Source of the DNA: Scenedesmus sp. ARA3
Lineage: Eukaryota > Chlorophyta > Chlorophyceae > Sphaeropleales > Scenedesmaceae
Assembly: GCA_004335835.1 (NCBI GenBank)
Contig: RWJK01001828.1
Location: 1 to 64,000 of the forward strand
Reading direction: 5' to 3'
Length of the DNA stretch: 64,000 bases
Part shown: positions 24,909 to 37,103 of the stretch, piece after piece
Layout: each line of letters starts with the position of its first letter
Position numbering within the stretch: position 1 is the stretch's first letter
Notes under the pieces: generated by a model
The model's input: the letters and a program-made list of their open reading frames with translations, nothing else
The model's database searches: none
Told to the model about the DNA's origin: nothing
Made by a program: the position numbers and the translations under genes

Positions 24909-27900
24909 ATGTCGGAGCGTCGGAGAAGTATTAGCTTGGCTGCCAAGGTAAGCTGCGACGGCATATTCCCACATGGCTTACTGCTGTGTCACTGCTGCAT
25001 GTTACCCATCAAGCCACAATAACAGGGAGGTGAATCTGCTGAGAACCATGCCAAGCAAAGCTCATACATGCAGCTCTTACCAAGCACAAAAACTCAGCTG
25101 GAGGCATGACCTGTTTCACTCATCACTGGATGCATCATGCAGAGGAGGCAGCAGCAGCCTGAGCAAGCAGATGCAGTGGCAGATGATGAAGGGCAAGCTG
25201 CTGCTGTAGCAGCAGTGCCACAGGTGCAGCTGAGCACCCGCCTGCACCCCAAGGACCCTCAGCTAGAGGACCTGTCCACGGCAGCAGAGTTCCCCCATCG
25301 CTTCAACACTCGGCAGGAAGGCAACCCTGACCAGGTGCGTGGCAGGCACAGCCTGCCTGCAGCTCTCTACACAGTTTCAAGAGCGTAGTGTGCCAGTCAC
25401 GAGTAGAAGAAGCTTGTACATCATACAGCATACAACCAGACTCGTCTGCAAACCAGCATTACAACCAGAATCGTCTGCAAACCAGCATCAAGTTGGCGGC
25501 TGGCAACTGCACTGCAAGGGTGACACAGCGGCAGCACTGGACCGTGCCAGCCCCAGTGTGCCAGCAGCAAGCGGAGCACATTTTTGACTGGCAGCGTTGC
25601 TGCTGTGAAGCTGCATGTCGCAGCGTCAGTGCTGCTGCAAATCAGGTGACACTGCAGCGGCATGCTGCAGAGCAATATCATACACCTGGCTGTGCTGCTG
25701 GTGTTTGGAGTTGCAAGAAACACATTTGGCAGAAGCACGACGCAACATAATGCTCACTCACATGTCCAGATGGGGCGCCACCATGGCTGCAAATCTTGAA
25801 GCTCAGACATTCTGCTCTGCTGGTGTTTGCTGCAGGTGGAATGGCTGGAGCAGGATGCTGCAGGCAGCAGAACCTGGCATGCACCCGTGGCGGTGAGAAG
25901 CTGGGGACTGCAGCTGAGCAGTGTGTTCAGCAGACACTGCTGTCAGCCGCAGAAGACTGCCCTGCTGCTTATGCGTTTCTCAAGGCTGGCGCAGCCTCAA
26001 ATGGTTCAGCTGTTATGCAACACTTGCCGTGTAAAGAGACTGATGCAATGCAACTTTGGCCATTACCTTATCAGGCATGAGGTCTACATGACAGGACTTG
26101 GTAGCAGTCAGCTGCGGGTAAATCGGCTTTTGTGTCTGTTAGGCTCACATCTTGCGATCCTGTCTCACTGCCGTTGCTGCTGCAGCACCGACTGCACTCG
26201 CTCAACAGCCGCGACATCTGCTACCTCAACATCACCAACAGCACGCCGCATGATGTGCGCATGCTGTGGCTGGACTACCAAGGCAATGAGGTGCGTTGAC
26301 AGCAGCAGCAGCAGCAGCAACAGCAACGACGGCAGCAGCAACAGCACCTGAGATGTTGGTGGTTCCTAGTCAACGGCAGGATGAATAAAGCAGCCGCAGA
26401 GCACAGCGCAGAGCAGCACAAAGCAAAATCTGGCAATGAGCACGGCCTGCAGCACTCCAGCTGTGTTGCTGGCAGTGATGTTTGCGCCAGGCGCACTCTG
26501 CATGTCATGTTTAAAAACGTGCACAGCAGCTCTAGTAGCTTGAACCTCCAAGGCATGTGCTTTTGAGGGCCTAGTAACACCCCGCATGCAGCCTCTGCTA
26601 GCACGCCGCCCAAATCTACGCACCACCAAGCACCATTGTGTAACCCCTGCAGGTTGCCTACGAGACGATTGCAGCCGCCGGCGTGTTGCCCCAGCAGACT
26701 TTCCTCACACACCCATGCCTGGTGCACACCTGACTGAGTGCTCCGTCAATGCACCATCAATGTTCCCTGCCTGCAGGTTGCCTATGAGACAATCGCAGCT
26801 GGTGACGTGCTGCGCCAGCAGACCTTCCTGACCCACCCCTGGCTGGTGCGAGAGGTCACCACAGGCACCCGCCTGCTGCTGAACGGCAGGGAGGCCCTAG
26901 TGCCATCCTTGCAGGAGCACAGGGAGCAGGTGGCACAGCCGGCAGCCACGCGGCAGCAAGCAGCACAGCAGCAGCAAGGAGTTCAGTACCAGCAGCAGCA
27001 GCAGCAGGGGGTGTTGGCTGCCGGGGGTGTTGGAGGAGGGCTTGGCGTGCATGTGCAGCAGCTGGTGATGCTGGCTGGGCTGGGTGCTGGCTGGCCGCTG
27101 TTTGAAGTGACGGTTGGGGAGCTGCCGCTGCTGCAGTGGACGGTGAGCGGAGGCGTTGATGCTGTCAGAGGCTGTGCAAGTGCCTTTAAAATTTGGCCGC
27201 CTGCATCTGTGCTTCAAGCATGTTGCTGCTGTTGTTACAAACAACCGCTGACAGCCCTGCATCTGTTTAAAATGTGTAAAGGCTCCACGTTTCTTGGAGG
27301 CTTAATCCCTGCTGCAACTGCTGCTGCTGTCCTGCAGAAGGAAACGCACGCGCTGTTCCCAGACTGGTTCAAGTGCAGCACCAAGGCCTTCCTGCTGTGC
27401 CACCAGAAGCAGCAGCGTGAGCTGTATGGCAGCGCAGCGGAGGGCAGCCCCTGCCTAGGACACCTGCCAACAGAGCTGGTGCGATGCAGAGCAAGCAGCA
27501 CCCCTCACAAACAGCATTCACGGGTCCATGTTCATGTGCTGTGCTGTGCTGTGCTGTGCTGTGCTGTGCTGCGTAGTGCCCTGCCCAGCCTGAGTGAGCA
27601 ACAGGTGCCATGTTGGCTGTGCCAGCCAGCGCTTAAGCTATGCTAGTTGACACAACAGGTCACTCTCAAACTTCTAGTTGCCAGTTACAAGTGCTGCTGC
27701 CGGAACTGCTTGACCTGTGGCTCCTGCCTCATCATCTTGTGCCACCGCGCCTGTCCCATCTTGCTGCTGCAGCTGCCGCTCATTGTCGGCATGTCATCGC
27801 CTGAGGTGCCACAAGGTGTGCACTTCCCGCCTGCAGGGCGCCGTGACATCAAGCCAGCCAGGCTGTCAGCGCCGCCCCCAGCAGCAGCACCAGCGGCGAA

Positions 27901-27994
27901 TGCCCCAGCAGCAGCAGCAGCAGCAGCGCCTGCAGGGCCGCCAGAGGAGCTTGATGAGGATGAGGATGACATTCCAGAGCTGCTGGATGCATGA
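24909..27994 (+). CDS. von Hippel-Lindau (VHL) beta-domain protein
   Basis: Exons are 24909-24947, 25143-25334, 25836-25892, 26186-26290, 26777-27142, 27338-27478 and 27773-27994. Every intron is phase 0, giving 373 residues. Residues ~97-178 match the VHL beta-domain: LHSLNSRD, NITNSTPHDVRMLWLDYQGN, VAYETIAAGD, TFLTHPWLVREV, LLLNGREALVPSL. In animals this domain binds hydroxylated proline of HIF and recruits a cullin ligase through an alpha-domain. The pocket residues Trp88, Tyr98, His115 and Trp117 of human VHL have counterparts here (MLWLD, AYETI, THPWL), with Thr in place of Ser111. The C-terminal half contains a poly-Gln linker, a segment of the LGHLPTELLPLIVGM type and an acidic end (EELDEDEDDIPELL). 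No convincing elongin-C BC box was found. The substrate and any hydroxylase partner are unknown. The start methionine (MSERRRSISLAAK) is the weakest part of the model. Confidence 0.82.
26653..26736 (+). pseudogene. Partial copy of VHL-domain exon 5 in the preceding intron
   Basis: The first ~80 bases of exon 5, with the CTGCAG acceptor, are repeated 124 bp upstream of the working exon. The copy reads VAYETIAAAGVLPQQTFLTH, then PCLVHT and a stop. Most codon differences are synonymous, but the pocket Trp has become Cys and the frame closes, so it is not a usable exon. Confidence 0.85.
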
Positions 27995-29648
27995 AGGTGG
28001 CAAGTACTTGCTTTCGTGAAAGCCATGCGGCGAAGCAGAACATGCGTCTGTCTGCCCTAGTTATATGTTTGTGTGCGTGTTCTGTTGCAACCAGCAGTGC
28101 TGGTGATTTGCTTTGCTGAATTGGCAGGATCCACATTTCTTGTGTTAATAGCTGTTGGCGCTGAGCATGCAGTGCGGGTGACAGGACAGGGAAGGAGGGT
28201 GTAGGAAAGAGGGCTGGCAGGGAGTGTTGAAGATGGGCGATGGCGGGCACTGTCTCTGCGAAAGTGCAATTTCTGTATTGTATCGTATGCTGTGCTGGGA
28301 GCTGTGCTCTGTCCAGGCTGCTGATTCATGTGCTGTCACAACATGGTGTTCTGTCATTAGGGTACGCTTGTGACAATTAATTGTGACAAAAAGACCTGCG
28401 GTAGCTATTCTGTGATATCATGCAGTACACTAACGCAAGCTTTGGTTGATCATGACAACTATACTAGGCAGTTTAGGGCTGGCGGCGTTGACACACTCGG
28501 ATCATCGCCATGTAGATTGCTGAGTGCCTGTGCATTCTGTACTTGTAGACTGTGCAATATGCTCACTTTGCACATGCTTGGTTGCTGTTCTTGCTGATGC
28601 TGCTACAAATCATAGCCTATGATGCAGCTCAGATGACTGGCGGGTGATCTAGCTGATGCTGCTATGACGTGACAACACAAATAGCACCAATGTATGGTAG
28701 ACTTGACATCACAATTGTGTGCTTTGATGAAATCTCATGGTGTTGAATTATGCTCAACTTCGACTGCGGGTAGTATGCCAGATTATGCAGGCATGCATTC
28801 ACTGCAGATCAGTGCGGTGGCATGATTGTAGGTGGTTGCGTTCTCGGATTGCCTTGGCGTGCCTGTTAAGTATGTCCTTGCTTGCGCTGACCAGCCTGTG
28901 CTGAGTTATCTGTGTCTATGCAGCAGCCTGTGGCCTGCATGCCTTGTGCTGTGCCAGTGTCTGGCTGTTTGCACCACCATGGACTGCGCTGGATGCTGCT
29001 GCGTGTTTGCATGATGGATTACAACGCGTTGCTAAACTTGTGGCAGGTGAGACGCTGCTGCTGCACCAACAGCAGCAATTTACAGTACTTATGTGATCCT
29101 TTTCTTGTCGACATAGCACAGGAGTTCGCCAATGTTCCGTGTGCTGCCCTGGTGCCGTGTTGACGCCTTGCCAGTTGACAGTTTATTGATTCTTTTTGGC
29201 AACGTGCCTTGTGCATGGACGGAAGGCCAATTTGAGGGGGTTGCAGGTGTACCCATCACCACTGTTGACATAGTGATCACTGTGTTGAACCCAAACACAG
29301 TGTATTTTCCAGGACGTTCTTGCTGGCTACAGTGTTCTGCTGATTGCTTTGCTTGTATAGCATGTGTTGACATGCCTTGGCATGGCCAGCTTTCATACCA
29401 TGTAGTCTGTACCGGATTATGTGAATTTGCAGCCAGATCAAACATCTGGACGTAGCAGCAATGTTCTTGCTGCTGTTGTGTCACGCATCACGCCGCACAG
29501 CGGCCAGCTCTTTGAGCACATATATAAACAGGGGGCTGGGTGCGGTGAGTCATACAACAGATGTTGATTGAACAATGACGTACATTGTGTTACTTGGACG
29601 GTCACTGCTAAAAAAGGTCATGCCAGCCGCTTGCCGCTATCACTGCCG
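27995..29648. other. Convergent 3' region between the VHL-domain gene and the giant gene
   Basis: No gene seen in this 1.65-kb, comparatively AT-rich stretch. The right part should be the 3'UTR of the giant minus-strand gene; a TTACA at 29080-29084 is a candidate signal about 570 bases past its stop. The motif TTGTGACAA is repeated around a TTAA near 28370-28390. No TGTAA was found for the VHL-domain gene. Confidence 0.4.
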
Positions 29649-31487
29649 TCACTTGGGTGGGGGCGCTGCCTGCAGCATGGCACTGCCCAGGCCAGGCGAT
29701 GCAGCCAGCAGGCTGTAGCGCGTCACACGCGACATGTCAGCGGTGCTGGTCAAAGTGACGTAGTCAAACTTGCCGCGCAGGTCAGTGTAGCCGCCCCTGC
29801 AGGGCAACAGCAGCGGTCAACCATGCGCACAAGCTGGTGCGTGTGTTGTCCTAACAAGAAACAGCAGAGCTGTTATCACTGCTAGTAGCTGGTAGCTTGA
29901 ACAAAACGTGTGATCACTGGCATGCATGGCAGCAGGCAAAGCTGCGCTCAGTCCACCCATGGCATTCCTTACGGGCATCAAACAATGGATGCATGCAGAA
30001 GAGGTGCCATTCTCCAGTGACATGCTTCTGCATGCCAGTTTGACTTATTGACAGCACCTACTTGTAGAACCAAGTATCGCCGCTGCTGTCCCGCGCAAAC
30101 ACCTTGACGTATACAGCAGCAGCAGGGACCTGCCGACCGTTTGCCGCACTGCTGCATGCCTGCAGGATGCCCTGAGATTCAAACACGTGCAGCGACAGCT
30201 TGGAGGCAAACCTGCAGCAGCCACAACAGCAAACAGCAGGTGACAATTGGATCGGTCACAATGGCGCCACAGGTCCCGCACTGCAGCTCGCATGCCAGCC
30301 TGCAGCAGCAACAACGGACGGCTGCCACGACCGCTATGTCCAACACCCTGCAACACGCACGCACACACAGCATCACACCCCATGCATACCCTGCGGTTGC
30401 TGCTGTGCACAACTTGTGCATTGCCGTCTCCACCCATACAGCAGACCACCGCTTCCCTGTGTCTCTCCTTGCAGGCGGCTTCTTGCAGACCCCACTCTCA
30501 CCTGGGCAGTGTCCTGGTCAACCCTGCGCCCGCCACCTCCAGCAGCACACTCTGCGCCGCCAGCTGCGGCATCAGCTCATCCACATCAAGCTGCAAGCAC
30601 TCCTCACGACCGCCAGCTGCAGCCACACTTGGCGCATTGTGTGTAGGCATGCCTTTGCCTCCTGCAGACACTGCCGCTGCCAAAGCTCCTGGTATGCTTT
30701 CCTGCAAAGGCAGCTGCAGAACAAGCCTGGCGCTAGGCTGCACAAAGGCAACCTTCCCAAGACCAGAGTCCCCAGTGCCTCCTGACATGCTGCTGCTGCT
30801 GCTGTTTGGTAATCCACTGCCTGCACTGTGTCCTGCTGCAGCAGCGCCCGCAGCAGCTGCAGCTGCAGATAGGCTGCTGAAGGGCTGCGTAGTGAACAGC
30901 AGCTCCGTATCAATCTGGTATGCTGACAGGGTGATCTCGCTGACACCCCTGTGCATCAGCTTCAACTTGCTACCTTCAAAGCTGAGCACTGACAGCAGCG
31001 AGCCAGCTGCTGCTGCTGCGCCTACTGCTGCATCCCCGCCTGCAGCAGCAGCAGCAGCAGCAGCAGCAGGGCCGGGCCCTGCTCCCAGCTGCTGCTCTAC
31101 CTCTGCCACCATGCTGGCAAGCTGACTGAATCGCTTGCGCCAGGGCTGCACAGCATGAGCAAGATAGCACAGCGGCAAACACCTGGCGTGTAAAAAAACA
31201 CCCGCATCTGGTGTGTGGTTTGAGAGTAATCAGCTACTGAGATGTGCAAGCACAATGCTGCCCCAGGTCATGGCGAGCGACACGAACCATATTGCTGCCA
31301 AGCAGTTTATGCAGCGTCCACGCCACGTGCCCTTGCTGCAGGCGCAGCAGCTGCAGCTGCAGCATCTCCAAGCGCTGGCAGCAGCAGCAGTGCAGTCTCA
31401 CCTGTGCGCCCACATCTGCGTAGCGCAGCACAACTGCTTTAGCAACAGCCAGTGCAGCTGCCAACTGCTGCGCTGCTTCTCCTCCTC

Positions 31488-31524
<37 letters not shown>

Positions 31525-31954
31525 GGGCACTGGCCTCACCAAAGCCATGTAGGCACGCAGATAGTCAACCTGCATCAGGACAGCAGCAATAGGAAACGTT
31601 CACCGATGGGCTGAGAAGTACTGGTGGTGTAAATCACGTGTGCTGTCATGTGCGGCAGAACTCATGCATTGTTGCGTCAGGATGTGCAGCAAGCTGCATT
31701 ATGTCTTCCATTAAAGCCTATCAGTGTAAGTTCCATCTCTCTGGTGTGCAACTAAACCAGCGCCACTGCACACCACACACAGCCTACCTGCATCCGCAGT
31801 GGGCCCTGCTCCTGCAGGCCTGCTGCAGCTGCCTCCAGGTGAACGCCAGCCAGCACAGCCTCAGCATCATCAACCCGGTCTTGCAGCAGCAGATAACAAG
31901 CCGCGGCAGCAGCACGAGCCAGCCCAAGCCGACTGCCGCTACTGCTGGTGCTGG

Positions 31955-31993
<39 letters not shown>

Positions 31994-34900
31994 ATGGGTC
32001 AAAGAGGGCCGCCATGAGGAAGCTGCGCCACTGCGCTGCTATGCTTGGGTTGTCCTGCAAGACGCTGGGCAGGCTGATGTCACCTCCATCAGCTGCAGGC
32101 GGCAAGCAGTGAAAAGCAGCATTGCACCAGCTACTGCACATGACATTCCCTCTAAAGGAAAGCAAGCAAGCGCATCGCTTCTGTGCACAACTCAACCTGC
32201 AGGGAGATGGGCAGGCTGGCATCGCCTCCCACCACCTGCAGGTGGTCTTGGGTGACCACTGCAAACAGTGATGCACTGCTGCTCAGAACACGATGCAGTT
32301 CCTTGTGAGCAGGCACGCTGGCTATGGCTGCTGCTGTGCCAACCTTGGCAGACACAGCAGGAAAATCCCTCCGCCTGCTGCAGATGCGCAGCCAAGGCAG
32401 ATGTTCCCACCTCTTCCTCTTTGACTGCAGTGCAGGAAGCTCACCGGACAACAAACAAAACAAACTACATTCAGAAAACCCACCTCTTGGTATGGGCCTG
32501 CAGTAGGGGTTCACCCAGGGCCAGTACTCCAGCTGCTTCAGCCCCACATCAGCAGCACTCAGCTGCAGCAGCGGCACTCCTTGCAGCACCACCCCATAGC
32601 TTGCTGCCCTCCTGCCCAGCCCAGTTAGTGGCAGCAGCTGCTGCAGCGCCTGTTGCTCCATGTGAGCCACGCCCCACTTCCACACTTCGTACTCAAACAC
32701 ATGCCGCTTGCTGAGCGCTGCTACTGCTGATGTAAAGAACGCTGCATCTCTGCAGTAGGGGGAGAGGTCTGCGAGCCGAGCACGTGACAGGTCACCAGTC
32801 TGCAGGTACTGCAGGATTTGGCTAGGGTTTGAGGTGGCCAGGAAGCGGCTCCATTTGAATTCAGGGTTTGCGGCTGTTGAACCCTGGGCAGATGTGGCTG
32901 GCAGGGGCTGTGCAGCAACGTGCAGCGGGGCTGCGGCAGCGCCTGGCAGCCAGACCGGCCTGCAATATGACAGCACAGGAGATTGTGGCTCTTACTAACA
33001 TGCTATGTTGAACTGTATGCGATGCTGATTGTTCACCATCAAGGGTCCGTTAACAATGTTTCAGGGTATGAGCTGCAGTGGTACGGGCAGCAACTAGTTC
33101 GTCCATGAGTGTTTCACAAAGCGTGTTGACCTGCTGCTTGCTGCTGCTGCTGCTGACGGTGCCATGACATCAAAGCCTCTCCCACCTGCCCTGCTTAGTG
33201 ACAGACACTGGCACGCGCTTGAACAGGCCAGGCTGGGGGAAGTAGAAAGTGGAAGTGAGCTGCCTTGACGCGTATGGCGCCAGGTTGATGCTAGTGCTGC
33301 TGGTGGCTGTGCTGCCAGCGAGCGGCAGAGCTCCTTGGGGCAGCTGCAGTGTGTGAAAAGAAACCAACGATCTACAGTTTTGGTGGGTGCGTTTGTGAGT
33401 GTAGCGTATGAACCACGATGCCAGCAGGCGTCTGGCAAGGTCAGCACAGCAAGTTCTAGTCTCCATGCCGGTTGTTGAACTTCAGCATGTTGAGCTGCAT
33501 ACAACCGCAGAACAGACAGCACACAACTCCGACAAACAGCCCGTGTGATTGACTGTTTCTGCACTTTGCCAAGCCCACCTGCAGCAGTATGTCCAGCTGC
33601 TGCTCAGAAGGCCCCGTGCTGGTGATGACCACGCTATGGCAGTAGCTTTGACCAGCCAGCAGAGGCTGCTGCTCACTAGGCTGCAGGCTCAGCAGCAGCT
33701 GCTCTCCTGTCTCTGGATCTGTCACAGCAGCACACCTCGGATCATACAGCCGCTCAGCAACCATCACTGTGCTGGCGCTGGCACTGCTGCTGATGCTTGC
33801 AGGAGCACCGGTGCTGCTACTGCCAGCTGCTGCTGCTTGTGCAGCAGCGGCTGTAGCGCTTATGCCGGCGACAGCTTTGACCTGTTTGACCCACAGCAGG
33901 CAGGCTGACATGGCGGTCAAAGTCAGCGTTGACCCTGCATAGCTGCGGCTACAGCCACAGTCTGCTGCTCCTGCTGCGCCTTCACAGGGCAGGCCCACCA
34001 CAGCCAGTGCTGCTGTGATTGCTGCTGTGCTTGCTGCAACCCCTGTTGGGTCTGTGGGGATGAATGGCAGCTCGGGGGTTGTCGCCAGGTGCGTGGCAAA
34101 GTCCGCCCAGAACACCGCAGCTGCAGGTACACATAAGACAGCAGAGTAAGCCAGTTGCACAGTACAAGGACACAGGTGGGCCTACGTCAATGTGCTGCAC
34201 ACGTCTGCTGCTGCATCGCATGCCATCCTGTAAGTCCTGCAAGCATGTACGCCCTGCAGCGCCATGCAAACAAAGTGAGCGCTAAATTTGCTGCACCATA
34301 CTCACGTATAATGAGTCCTGCTGCAGCATTGCATGTCATTCAGTTGATCCTGCAAGCACCTTCATCCTGCAGTGTCATGCCCACAAAATAAGCCCTAAAT
34401 TTGCTGCACCCTACTCACGTGGAATTAGTCCTGCAGGTGCCGCCTGCCCCTGGCACTTCCACCAGCCACCCTCAGCCCACTCCTGAGTCTCTTTGGGGGC
34501 CAGATGAGCAGCGCTGGCTGCTGCTGCTGCCAGCTGCTGCCTCGTGGACAGGTCTGCAGCATTAGCCATGCTGTGCCCCATGCGGGCAGCCTGCCCGGGC
34601 AGCAGCAGCAGTAATGTTTGTTGGTCAACGGCAAGAGTGTTGGTGGGAGAGCTACGACAACCTATGAGTGCAAACTCGTTATGCGGCGGTGCCGGTTGAT
34701 GAAGGGGAGCAACCACTAGTAATTGTCAGCAACTGTGTGCTGTGTAAACAGGAGATAGCCGTATGCAGACATGGTGGACCTTTGCGCTGCAGGTTGATGG
34801 AAGGGGAGCAACCATCGCTAGTACTTGCAAGCAAATTCGTGTCTACTGTACCAAAAACGGTTGACAGGCACATGCAGGGTGGACCCGCACCAGCAGCCGC

Positions 34901-37069
34901 ACCTTGGGTACCATAGCTGCCTGCGGCATGCAGGCAGCAGCCCTAGGCATTGGGGCTGCCTGCACCATTTGCAGCCGCGGCCCGGCCCCACCAACAGCAT
35001 CTGCATGCGCTACATGCACAAAGTCGTCGCTGTCTGACCAGCCTCCTGTGTCCGCATCCTCCTGCTCTGTTTCATCGGAGCCGGCTGCATCTGCTGCGCG
35101 CTGCTGGCGCTGGCGCTGCTGTTCCTGCTGCTCCAGCTGTCGGTGCAGCAGCAGCGCAAAGTCAAACAGCGCGCGCCGGTCAACTGTCATCCTGCAAGCG
35201 GAAACACCACCAGCAGCAGCAGCGCAAAGTCAAACAGCGTGCGCCGGTCAACCGTCATCCTGCAAGCAGAACCGCACCAGCACCAGCAGGCAGTTGCCAA
35301 TCACTTCCACGATTTGCAGGACTGGTGGCTGTAGCATCGATTGAAGGCATGTCAACTTATTTCCTTGGCCAAATCAACGCCATCCAGAGTAACAGCAAAC
35401 AGGCACGACAAAACGATGACAGATAGGTCTTGCAAACAGCTCACCAGGTTTTCTTCACGCCCCTCTTCTGCTCTGGAGTCTCTAGCCGCTGCTGCATGTC
35501 AGCAGCAAAGCGCAGCAGAGCAGCACGGCCCTCCAGCGCAGCAAGCAGCAGCTGCTCCAGCACGGTCAAGCGCAGGTAGCGGTGCGGCGCAAACCAGTGC
35601 TGCAGCAGTGCCAGCTTTGCTGCTTCATAGCCATCACCCAAATCCGCTGCTGCATCACTGGCAGATGCATTCGCTGATGCTGTTGGTGCTGGTACGGCAG
35701 CCACAGGGATGGGTGGTTGGTTGTGGTTTGCTTGCAGGAGAAGCAGCTGCTCCAAGCAGCACAGCTCTGATGGCAGCTTGGCACGCAGCAAGGGCAGCAC
35801 CAGCTGCAGCAGATACAGCAGCACAGCAGGGAGCGCTTTAGTTCAACGCACGACTGTGCCCTCTGCATTGTGAGGTAGCAGAAGCTTCATATTCAGCAGG
35901 CAAGCAGCATATGTTGCTGGTATTGCAGGACTACGAGTCCCATTGCAAAAAAACGACAAGCGACGCCATCATACGTTCAAATCCATCACCACAGCAACAG
36001 CAGCAACAGCATGTGAGACCATGTACCTGTTCATACGCTAGCCTGTCCCTGCAGGCCAGGTAGAAGGCAGCTTCAGCACTGCCCAGCTTATCAAGCAACT
36101 CCCAGCGTGCTGCTGTTGGCAGCTCATGCCAGCCCAGCAGCAGCGGCTCCCACTGGCGCAGCAGCGCCCGACAGCTGCTGCCCTGCAAGCAAGCACGCCG
36201 CAGCAGAAACACGCGCAGACAACTTGGTAGAATACATGGCACAGCAGAGAGTTGCCACAATCATTGGAAGGCAGCAGAGGGCGCAACCAGCAAAAGGCAA
36301 CACACGGCATGCACAGTCATTCCCTGCAAGCTCACCACTTCACTGCCACAGCAACAGGCAGGCCAGCACATGCTATGTCACTACAGCCGCCAACTCACCC
36401 CTGCCTTAGGCGGCACCGCAGGGCGCGGCAGCAGCCGCCACAGCGCCCTAGCGCCCTCTGGCAAGCCCTGCAAGCCGGGCAGTCCGCCTGCCTCTGCAGC
36501 TTCCAGAAGGCCTGCTAGCAGCGCAAACAGCTGCTGGCTGCTGCCGTATGCTGCTGCCTCCGCCGCATCGGCGTTGGGCAGTGTGAGAGTGGCACCTGGC
36601 AGCAGCAGGATGACGTCACATGCCTGCAGGAATGGCCGTAATAACAGTGTCACATAACAGGTAAGGCCGGCGGGGAGAGGTTTGATTGCTGGCTTTTGCG
36701 CAGGAGCGCATTCTTGGTTTGCCAGGAGGCATGTGTCCTGCTGTGTGTTTCTATGTGCGGACTGCACCAGGAGCTACCATACACTGATGCCTGCAAGCCG
36801 CTGGCAGAGAGCAAAACATACTGCACTCCAAATCACATTCAAAACACATACCAACATTCGCAACTAAACCATCACAACTGCTCACCAGTGCGCAGACTGC
36901 ATCATCATCCACCTCCCCTCCTAGTCCCATGTCCCTGCGGCCCTCTGGTGCTGCTGCTGCCTCAGGTGGCGCCGCACCCTGCACTGCAGCCACACAGCTG
37001 CAGAACTGCCCAGGCGCCTGAACATCGTACGCGAAAACATAAACCACTGCAAAACCACCAGGCCCAAGC

Positions 37070-37103
<34 letters not shown>

